NCBI GenBank assembly: GCA_905197435.1
Contig: CAJJYX010000099.1
Span: 1-11,850, forward strand
Direction of reading: 5' to 3'
Length of the DNA stretch: 11,850 bases
From: an uncultured Bacteroides sp.
GTDB lineage: Bacteria; Bacteroidota; Bacteroidia; Bacteroidales; Bacteroidaceae
Shown: positions 6,283 through 11,850 of the stretch, in pieces
Layout: every line of letters starts with the position of its first letter
Position numbering within the stretch: the stretch's first letter is position 1
The notes under the pieces: model-generated
Database searches by the model: none
Told to the model about the DNA's origin: nothing
What the model saw: only the letters and a program-made list of their open reading frames with translations
Translations under genes and position numbers: made by a program

Positions 6283-7455
6283 ATGTCAAACAGAAGAGAT
6301 TTTCTGAAAACCGCTGCTTTTGCCGCATTCGGCTCAGGCATGGCAATCAATAATGTATTTGCCGGAGGAAATGATGTTCCTTCCTTGTTCAATGTGAATA
6401 GCAGGGCAGGTGTGACACCCAAAATGAAACTGCGTTTTTTCCCCTATGAATTGAAGCTGCGCCATGTCTTTACGGTGGCTACCTATTCGCGTACAACTAC
6501 CCCCGATATTCAGGTCGAGATAGAATATGACGGCATCATAGGTTATGGTGAAGCGTCCATGCCTCCTTATTTGCAACGCGAACTGGGCACGATGGACAGC
6601 GTAATGGCTTTCTTGAAGAAGGTGCAGGACATCATCGGTCAATTCTCTGATCCTTTCCAGTTGGAAGATATACTGGCTTATATAGACAACTTATCGGCAG
6701 GGGATTCCGCTGCTAAAACCGCTGTGGATATTGCCTTGCATGACCTTGTCGGCAAACTGTTGCAAGCTCCCTGGTATAAGATATGGGGTTTGGACAAAGA
6801 GAAAGCTCCTTCCACAACTTTTACCATCGGCATTGATACGGCCGACGTGGTACGCGAAAAGACAAAAGAGTGCGCCGACCAGTTCAATATCCTTAAAGTA
6901 AAACTGGGACGGGAGAATGACAAGGAAATGATTGAAACCATCCGCTCGGTGACGAACCTTCCGATTGCCGTTGATGCCAACCAAGGCTGGAAAGACAAAC
7001 ATTATGCCCTCAATATGATACATTGGCTGAAGGAGAAGGGTATTGTTATGATAGAGCAACCTATGCCTAAGGAGCAGCTGGACGATATTGCGTGGGTAAC
7101 CCAACAAAGCCCGTTGCCCATATTTGCCGATGAGTCCATCCAGCGTCTGAAGGACGTGGCAGGCTTGAAGGGAGCTTTTACAGGTATCAATATCAAGCTG
7201 ATGAAATGTACCGGTATGCGCGAAGCTTGGAAGATGGTAACCTTGGCACGCGCATTGGATATGAAGGTGATGGTGGGCTGCATGACCGAGACATCCTGTG
7301 CCATTACTGCTGCTTCCCAATTCTCTCCGGCAGTGGACTTTGCCGACTTGGATGGCAGTCTGCTGATTGCAAACGACCGTTTTAGGGGCATGGAGGTTGT
7401 GAAAGGTAAGATTACATTGCCCGACTTGCCGGGTATTGGAGTGGTAAAGTTATGA
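6283..7455 (+). CDS. Dipeptide (L-Ala-D/L-Glu) epimerase, exported, enolase superfamily
   Basis: Predicted to invert the Glu centre of L-Ala-D-Glu from murein so that the dipeptide can be used as L-Ala-L-Glu. The 390-residue protein has an enolase-superfamily capping domain (about 48-170) and barrel. Visible residues are the K-x-K acid/base pair K205 and K207 in LKVKLG, the metal ligands D231 (VDANQ), E258 (MIEQP) and D283 (FADES), the second-face base K305 in NIKLMK, and the D355-x-D357 motif (FADLDG) that in dipeptide epimerases binds the substrate amino group. Unusually, the N-terminus is a twin-arginine signal (NRRDFLKTAAFAAFGSG), absent from the cytosolic E. coli and Bacillus enzymes. 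Related enzymes in this group accept other L-Xaa-D/L-Glu dipeptides, so exact specificity is uncertain. It follows the C40 gene by 136 bases and overlaps the next start codon by four bases (ATGA). Confidence 0.9.
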   Translation: MSNRRDFLKTAAFAAFGSGMAINNVFAGGNDVPSLFNVNSRAGVTPKMKLRFFPYELKLRHVFTVATYSRTTTPDIQVEIEYDGIIGYGEASMPPYLQRELGTMDSVMAFLKKVQDIIGQFSDPFQLEDILAYIDNLSAGDSAAKTAVDIALHDLVGKLLQAPWYKIWGLDKEKAPSTTFTIGIDTADVVREKTKECADQFNILKVKLGRENDKEMIETIRSVTNLPIAVDANQGWKDKHYALNMIHWLKEKGIVMIEQPMPKEQLDDIAWVTQQSPLPIFADESIQRLKDVAGLKGAFTGINIKLMKCTGMREAWKMVTLARALDMKVMVGCMTETSCAITAASQFSPAVDFADLDGSLLIANDRFRGMEVVKGKITLPDLPGIGVVKL

Positions 7456-8786
7456 GGAAGCTATTGTATGCCGTCGCTCTGTTTGTGATGGCTTCTGCAT
7501 GCAGCACGAAGCCCGAGAGCAAAACCTACAGTTGGGAGGATGACCTGCACCAACGCCTGCTTACGGATTTCTGTATGACGGAAGCCCAAGTAAAGGACTA
7601 TATTCGCAAGTATATTCCCGATGTGACCGATGATCAGATGCGCCAGTGGGAAGCCTCCAAAGCTTTGGAGTACATGACGCTGGATGGTGAAAAGCGTTAT
7701 TTTCGCAATGCCGGACCTAATCTGTTTCGTGTGGATTCTGCTTGTTATGACATCAAGATAGCCAAAGAAGGCACTGCACCGAGTGGCAGTGAGAAGGTGA
7801 ATATGGAGAATCTGCCTGAAATCATTTCTGCCGTAAAGAAAGAGGGTAAGCCCATTGTAGTGCCGAAGCGTATGCGTGTCACCTACACGCTGACTGTGGA
7901 TACCAATGCTGTGCCCGCCGGAAAAATCGTTCGTTGCTGGTTGCCTTATCCACGCCGGGATCAAGCCAGGCAGCAGGAGGTCAAGTTTATTTCGGCCAGC
8001 GAGCCGCAATACACTTTTTCATCATCCGACTGCTGTCATAGTACATTGTACATGGAAAAACGTGCCGTCGAAGGCGAGCCGACCGTATTCTCTGAAACCT
8101 TTGAATTCACCGCCAACGGTGAGTGGCATAATTTGAAGCCGGAAGACGTGCAGCCATATGACACGGCTACCGCCCTTTATAAAGAATATACCGCCGAACG
8201 TGAGAAACATATCATCTTCTCCCCACGCTTGCGCGAACTTGCTGCCAAATTGACAGCCGGTGAAACCAATCCCTATCTGAAAGCAAAACGTATCTTCCGT
8301 TGGGTAAATGACAACTTCCCGTGGGCATCTGCGCGCGAATATTCCACCATTGAGAATATCCCGGAATATGTATTGGACAACCGTCACGGAGACTGTGGCC
8401 AAGTCAGCTTGTTGTTTATTACGCTTTGCCGTATCAGTGGCATTCCCGCACATTTCCAAAGTGGCTTCATGATGCATCCCCGTGCATGGAATCTGCATGA
8501 TTGGGCCGAAGTCTATTTTGAGGGTGTGGGCTGGGTGCCTGCAGACCAGTCATTCGGCATTCCTGCCTTCGCTCGTAATGCCGACGAAGAATATTTCTTC
8601 TTGGGTGGCATTGACTCCTGGCGTATGATTGTGAATACCGATTACGGCATGCCGCTGGTTCCTGAAAAGAAGTATCCTCGCAGCGAGACCGTCGACTTCC
8701 AGCGTGGGGAAGTGGAGTGGGAGGGGGGTAACCTTTACTTCCCGCAATGGGACTATCACATGGACATTGATTACTTGAATTATTGA
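7452..8786 (+). CDS. Transglutaminase-like lipoprotein
   Basis: A 444-residue envelope protein with a transglutaminase-like (papain-fold) domain at about 275-400. The Cys-His-Asp triad is intact: C315 in HGDCGQ, H349 in NLHDWAEVY and D365 in PADQSFG. In bacteria such domains more often act as proteases or amidases than as protein cross-linkers, and the substrate cannot be inferred. The N-terminus is a lipoprotein signal, MRKLLYAVALFVMASAC, with C17 as the likely acylated residue. Residues about 30-130 are of unknown type, and about 140-225 look like a beta-rich domain that often precedes this fold. The ATG overlaps the epimerase stop as ATGA, so translation is probably coupled and the product likely belongs to the same murein-peptide or periplasmic peptide process. 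No clear terminator follows. Confidence 0.87.
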   Translation: MRKLLYAVALFVMASACSTKPESKTYSWEDDLHQRLLTDFCMTEAQVKDYIRKYIPDVTDDQMRQWEASKALEYMTLDGEKRYFRNAGPNLFRVDSACYDIKIAKEGTAPSGSEKVNMENLPEIISAVKKEGKPIVVPKRMRVTYTLTVDTNAVPAGKIVRCWLPYPRRDQARQQEVKFISASEPQYTFSSSDCCHSTLYMEKRAVEGEPTVFSETFEFTANGEWHNLKPEDVQPYDTATALYKEYTAEREKHIIFSPRLRELAAKLTAGETNPYLKAKRIFRWVNDNFPWASAREYSTIENIPEYVLDNRHGDCGQVSLLFITLCRISGIPAHFQSGFMMHPRAWNLHDWAEVYFEGVGWVPADQSFGIPAFARNADEEYFFLGGIDSWRMIVNTDYGMPLVPEKKYPRSETVDFQRGEVEWEGGNLYFPQWDYHMDIDYLNY

Positions 8787-8818
8787 GGCAGTATCTTTTT
8801 ATCCTATCTGTCAGTTCT

Positions 8819-8973
8819 TTAACAGTCTGCAATCGTACACAAATGCAAATTTGTCAGTCTTTGCCGTTAACCGCTGTTAAGCTCTAAATATCCTCTGTTA
8901 AAAGAGAACAAAAAAGAGTGACAAGCGGAATAAGTGAACGTTTTTTGTCGTTATTTTAACGTCGAAATGTTAA
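8819..8973. promoter_or_regulatory. Array of GTTAA motifs upstream of htrA
   Basis: GTTAA or its complement TTAAC occurs at 8819, 8866 (as the palindrome GTTAAC), 8876, 8897, 8956 and 8969. CTGTTAA appears three times (complement at 8819-8825; 8874-8880; 8895-8901). The core is GTTAA-N5-GTTAA (8866-8880), with the next copy 21 bases on, so three copies lie on one face of the helix, and TTAAC-N8-GTTAA (8956-8973) is a separate inverted pair. Direct repeats at about 10 bases are typical of sites for OmpR-family response regulators. The regulator is not identified. The region also holds ACAAAT-N4-ATTTGT at 8839-8854. Confidence 0.45.
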
Positions 8974-8975
8974 AC

Positions 8976-8983
8976 TAAACTTG
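8976..8983 (+). promoter_or_regulatory. Weak candidate -7 element for htrA
   Basis: TAAACTTG differs at one position from TAnnTTTG and would give a leader of about 28 bases to the ATG at 9017. No good -33 element is seen; the TTAAC-N8-GTTAA pair overlaps where it should be, which would suit an activator-dependent promoter. Speculative. Confidence 0.3.
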
Positions 8984-9016
8984 AATATTAACAATTTAAA
9001 GAATAGGAAGAATAGT

Positions 9017-10546
9017 ATGAAACAGACAACAAAAAACATCCTTGGAGTTGCGGCCATCGTGCTCTTGAGCTCTGGAGTGGCTGGATTGACCACTTATAAG
9101 ATGCTGAATAAGGAAAAGCCTGCCGCATTCAGCGAGTTGTTCCAACAGAACCCCAATAGTCTGCAACTGGCAGCTTTCCATGCAACGGATGCCCAGCCTG
9201 TGGATTTGACACAAGCAGCAGAGAGTTCACTTCATGCTGTAGTGCATATACGCGCCACTCAGTTGAGTAAGACCCAGACAGTGCAAGAACAGCCGGATAT
9301 TTTCGACTTTTTCTTTGGAGACGGTCGCGGGCGTCAGCGCCAGATACAGACCCAGCCGCGTGTAGGCTTCGGCTCAGGTGTCATCATTTCCAAAGACGGA
9401 TATATTGTGACGAACAATCACGTGGTGGAAGGTGCTGATGAAATCACGGTGAAACTGAACGACGACCGTGAACTAAAGGGGCGTATCATCGGCACTGACC
9501 CCAGCACGGACTTGGCTTTGATTAAGGTTGAAGGAGATGATTTTCCGACAATTCCGGTTGGCGACTCCGACCAATTGAAGGTAGGAGAATGGGTATTGGC
9601 AGTAGGTAACCCGTTTAATCTGAATTCTACCGTAACAGCGGGTATCGTCAGTGCAAAAGCCCGTTCTATCGGTTCTTCTGCTTCCAACGGGCAAGCTGCA
9701 AACATCCAGTCTTTCATCCAGACAGATGCTGCCATCAACCAAGGTAACAGTGGTGGTGCACTGGTGAATGCCAAAGGAGAGTTGGTTGGTATCAATGCCA
9801 TGCTTTACTCACCTACGGGCGCTTATTCCGGTTATGGTTTTGCCATCCCAACCAGCATTATGACGAAGGTGGTAGCCGACTTGAAGCAGTTTGGCACTGT
9901 GCAGCGTGCTCTTCTCGGAATAAAGGGTAATGATTTGAGTACAGACCTGCAGATGGACGAACGCTGGACCGAAGAGTTGAAGAAGAAGGCGGATGAACTG
10001 GGTGTGAAGGAAGGTATCTATGTGGCCGAAGTTGTTGAAGGTGGTTCCGCTGCCGGTATTTTGAAGGAGAACGATGTGATTATAGCGCTGAACGGTAAGA
10101 AGATTCATAAATTCTCGGATTTGCAGGAAACCTTGGCAAAATACCGTCCGGGTGACAAAGTGAAGGTAACTGTTGTCCGTGACAAGAAGGAAAAAGAATT
10201 CGAGATTACGCTGAAGAACGAACAAGGTACTACGAAGGTAGTGAAGGATGCCGGAATGGAAATCCTGGGTGCAGCCTTCAAGCCCATATCTTCTGAACTG
10301 AAGAAGCAGTTGAACTTGAGCTATGGTCTGGAAGTCACCGGTGTTACCGATGGAAAGATGGCCGATGCTGGTATCCGTAAGGGATTCATCATCCTGAAAG
10401 CCAATGGAGTTCCGGTGAAAACGGTGGACGATTTGGAAAAGGCGATGAAAGAGGCAAGAAAGTCTCCTGAGCAAGGTTTGTTCATCACCGGTATGTTCCA
10501 GTCAGGAAAGCGTGCCATGTATGCTGTTGATTTGACTCAAGAATAA
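9017..10546 (+). CDS. htrA: HtrA/DegQ-family periplasmic serine endoprotease
   Basis: Envelope protease and chaperone that removes misfolded proteins in the periplasm. The 509-residue product has an N-terminal export or anchor segment (about 8-27), a trypsin-like S1C domain (about 70-290) and two PDZ domains (about 295-400 and 412-505). The catalytic triad is H135 (TNNHVV), D165 (STDLAL) and S245 (GNSGGA). A glycine-rich, aromatic LA-loop-like insert near 93-113 precedes the first strand, as in DegP and DegQ. I chose ATG at 9017 because it begins directly before the hydrophobic segment; an in-frame TTG at 8981 would add twelve polar residues and overlap the promoter candidate. The gene stands alone between a GTTAA-rich upstream region and a strong terminator at 10602-10634. 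Calling it DegP, DegQ or DegS cannot be settled from sequence alone, but two PDZ domains exclude a simple DegS. Confidence 0.95.
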   Translation: MKQTTKNILGVAAIVLLSSGVAGLTTYKMLNKEKPAAFSELFQQNPNSLQLAAFHATDAQPVDLTQAAESSLHAVVHIRATQLSKTQTVQEQPDIFDFFFGDGRGRQRQIQTQPRVGFGSGVIISKDGYIVTNNHVVEGADEITVKLNDDRELKGRIIGTDPSTDLALIKVEGDDFPTIPVGDSDQLKVGEWVLAVGNPFNLNSTVTAGIVSAKARSIGSSASNGQAANIQSFIQTDAAINQGNSGGALVNAKGELVGINAMLYSPTGAYSGYGFAIPTSIMTKVVADLKQFGTVQRALLGIKGNDLSTDLQMDERWTEELKKKADELGVKEGIYVAEVVEGGSAAGILKENDVIIALNGKKIHKFSDLQETLAKYRPGDKVKVTVVRDKKEKEFEITLKNEQGTTKVVKDAGMEILGAAFKPISSELKKQLNLSYGLEVTGVTDGKMADAGIRKGFIILKANGVPVKTVDDLEKAMKEARKSPEQGLFITGMFQSGKRAMYAVDLTQE

Positions 10547-10601
10547 AGATGGGATAGTTAGGTAAGAAGATTGTAATATTAGCTAACAATAGCGAAAAAG
10601 A

Positions 10602-10634
10602 GGATGCCGGTACAATATATACCGGCGTCCTTTT
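10602..10634 (+). terminator. Intrinsic terminator after htrA
   Basis: GGATGCCGGTA (10602-10612) pairs with TACCGGCGTCC (10620-10630) over 11 base pairs with one U-G pair and a seven-base loop, followed by TTTTG. An A-rich run just upstream (10595-10599) could let it work weakly on the other strand. It isolates htrA from rpoD. Confidence 0.85.
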
Positions 10635-10683
10635 GTTATATAGTCTAAGATATAAATAAGGTGAAAAAGTTATGATGAGATTA

Positions 10684-10712
10684 TTGTAACAAAATAATTT
10701 GTCGTACCTTTG
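10684..10712 (+). promoter_or_regulatory. rpoD promoter
   Basis: TACCTTTG (10705-10712) matches TAnnTTTG, with TTG (10684-10686) 18 bases upstream as a shortened -33 element. Transcription would begin near 10718, about 19 bases before the ATG at 10737. This rules out the in-frame TTG at 10710 as a start codon. The sigma factor encoded here is the one expected to use this promoter. Confidence 0.65.
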
Positions 10713-10736
10713 CAACCCAAATCTGTATTAGTAAGA

Positions 10737-11597
10737 ATGAGACAACTTAAAATTACAAAAAGTATCACTAACAGAGAGAGCGCTTCTCTTGACAAGTATT
10801 TGCAGGAAATCGGTCGCGAAGACCTCATTACTGTTGAAGAGGAGGTAGAGCTCGCTCAGCGCATCCGCAAGGGTGACCGTGTTGCATTGGAGAAATTGAC
10901 ACGTGCCAATCTGCGTTTCGTTGTATCTGTGGCCAAGCAGTACCAGAACCAAGGTTTGAGTTTGCCCGACTTGATTAACGAGGGTAATTTAGGACTGATC
11001 AAGGCCGCCGAAAAGTTCGATGAAACACGTGGTTTCAAGTTCATCAGTTATGCAGTATGGTGGATACGTCAGTCCATTTTGCAGGCTTTGGCAGAGCAGT
11101 CGCGTATTGTGCGTCTTCCGTTGAACCAGGTGGGTTCGCTGAATAAAATCAGCAAAGCTTTCTCCAAGTTTGAGCAGGAAAACGAGCGCCGTCCGTCTCC
11201 CGAAGAACTTGCCGATGAATTGGAAATCCCTGTTGATAAAATCTCGGATACATTGAAGGTCTCCGGCCGGCACATTTCGGTAGACGCACCTTTTGTGGAA
11301 GGAGAGGACAACAGTTTGTTGGACGTGTTGGTCAATGACGATTCTCCGATGGCGGACCGTACGTTGGTCAACGAGTCTCTCTCGCGTGAGATTGACCGTG
11401 CGTTGTCCACGCTTTCCGAACGCGAAAAGGAAATCATCCAAATGTTTTTCGGTATCAACCACCAGGAAATGACGTTGGAGGAAATCGGCGACAAATTCAA
11501 TCTTACGCGTGAGCGCGTGCGTCAAATCAAGGAGAAAGCTATCCGGCGTTTGCGTCAGAACACGAAGAGTAAATTATTGAAGTCTTATCTCGGCTGA
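10737..11597 (+). CDS. rpoD: Primary (housekeeping) RNA polymerase sigma factor of the Bacteroidetes type
   Basis: Directs RNA polymerase to most promoters. The 286-residue protein has sigma region 1.2 (about 17-48), region 2 (about 50-125, with [21 protein letters not shown] at 94-114), region 3 (about 130-205) and region 4 with the helix-turn-helix [20 protein letters not shown] (245-264). Region 1.1 and the large non-conserved insert of E. coli sigma-70 are absent, as is usual in Bacteroidetes. In region 2.4 the glutamine matching E. coli Q437 is kept (Q112), but T440 and R441 are replaced by L115 and Q116, consistent with a -7 element unlike TATAAT. The start ATG at 10737 ([10 protein letters not shown]) is the first after the promoter and matches the usual N-terminus of these proteins. 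A short exported-protein gene follows after 20 bases. Confidence 0.96.
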   Translation: MRQLKITKSITNRESASLDKYLQEIGREDLITVEEEVELAQRIRKGDRVALEKLTRANLRFVVSVAKQYQNQGLSLPDLINEGNLGLIKAAEKFDETRGFKFISYAVWWIRQSILQALAEQSRIVRLPLNQVGSLNKISKAFSKFEQENERRPSPEELADELEIPVDKISDTLKVSGRHISVDAPFVEGEDNSLLDVLVNDDSPMADRTLVNESLSREIDRALSTLSEREKEIIQMFFGINHQEMTLEEIGDKFNLTRERVRQIKEKAIRRLRQNTKSKLLKSYLG

Positions 11598-11617
11598 TGC
11601 CGTGCGGAAGGGGTGGA

Positions 11618-11850
11618 ATGATGAACTTGAACTTTAAACATTGGGGGCTGTTGGCCTGCTTGTTGGGGCTCGTAGGGATGTCTTTATCCGCGAAGGTGGA
11701 GCGGACTACGGTGTATATCTTCGGATTTTCGGCGTCTTTCACGGATTCGGTGGCATACATTACGGATGTCCAGCAATTGGATAGTGCTTACATCGAGACG
11801 AAGTATGATTTCCTGATGGACCGTGTGGTATACAGCGACCAGTTGCAGAC
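11618..11850 (+). CDS. Hypothetical exported protein, 3' end outside the window
   Basis: An open frame of 77 codons runs off the window edge. It begins ATGATG (11618 or 11621) 20 bases after the rpoD stop, so it is likely co-transcribed with rpoD. The N-terminus MNLNFKHWGLLACLLGLVGMSLSA is a plausible Sec signal peptide with cleavage after LSA. The following part (KVERTTVYIFGFSASFTDS...LDSAYIETKYDFL) is mixed and shows no motif that I recognise. No terminator separates the two genes. The codon use resembles its neighbours. I cannot assign a family or function. Confidence 0.75.
   Translation, partial: MMNLNFKHWGLLACLLGLVGMSLSAKVERTTVYIFGFSASFTDSVAYITDVQQLDSAYIETKYDFLMDRVVYSDQLQ

Noticed and set aside
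8787..8830. Terminator after the transglutaminase-like gene
   Set aside because: The only hairpin seen (CTGT with ACAG) has four base pairs and no T-run at its end.
8839..8854. Inverted repeat ACAAAT-N4-ATTTGT as an operator
   Set aside because: Six-base AT-rich arms are easily found by chance here, and nothing ties it to a promoter element.
9809..10474. Long open frame of 221 codons on the minus strand inside htrA; similar antisense frames at 1906-2412, 4968-5516, 6691-7320 and 7461-8009
   Set aside because: Each is fully antisense to a well-supported gene of a known family, has no promoter element in a suitable place and shows no recognisable domain.
1..11850. CRISPR array, insertion sequence, phage, toxin-antitoxin or restriction genes
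   Set aside because: No spaced repeat series of the right length, no transposase or integrase motif, and all large frames are explained by housekeeping or envelope families.

Overview
The window looks like chromosomal DNA of a Bacteroides species or close relative (order Bacteroidales). The grounds are the recurrent promoter element TAnnTTTG, a primary sigma factor of only about 286 residues without region 1.1, weak or absent Shine-Dalgarno sequences before most genes, a class A RNase P RNA, and protein families typical of that group. The content is housekeeping and envelope maintenance. I see no insertion sequence, phage gene, CRISPR array or other accessory element.

Layout. (1) 2-1433, plus: the 3' part of pstB and all of phoU, the end of a phosphate-uptake operon. 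(2) 1434-1806: a 373-base gene-free stretch with two TATATTTG promoter elements, a strong intrinsic terminator and a third promoter, best read as a short independent RNA gene followed by the ribE promoter. (3) 1807-2983, plus: riboflavin synthase (ribE) and a small FMN nitroreductase 34 bases later. (4) 3029-4746, minus: a YihY/BrkB-type membrane protein lying directly downstream of the RNase P RNA gene rnpB. (5) 4747-4940: divergent intergenic region with a tandem heptamer repeat. (6) 4941-8786, plus: a secreted NlpC/P60 (C40) peptidase, an exported dipeptide epimerase of the enolase superfamily and a transglutaminase-like lipoprotein; the last two overlap by four bases. (7) 8787-9016: intergenic region with an array of GTTAA motifs before an HtrA/DegQ protease (9017-10546), which ends in a strong terminator. 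(8) 10684-11850, plus: promoter and gene of the primary sigma factor rpoD, then the start of an unrecognised exported protein that runs off the window.

How the genes work together. PstB and PhoU serve phosphate uptake and its control. The C40 peptidase and the epimerase match the YkfC/YkfB pair of murein-peptide recycling: the peptidase would release L-Ala-D-Glu and the epimerase convert it to L-Ala-L-Glu. Both carry export signals here, as does the lipoprotein beside them, which suggests that the pathway works outside the cytoplasm. HtrA adds envelope protein quality control. The sigma factor at the end is the one expected to read the TAnnTTTG promoters seen throughout the window.

Nothing here is a clearly new multi-gene system. 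The best leads are the candidate small RNA at about 1618-1708, the phased GTTAA array before htrA, the exported murein-dipeptide cassette, the rnpB-yihY arrangement and the two repeat-rich intergenic palindromes flanking the C40 gene.
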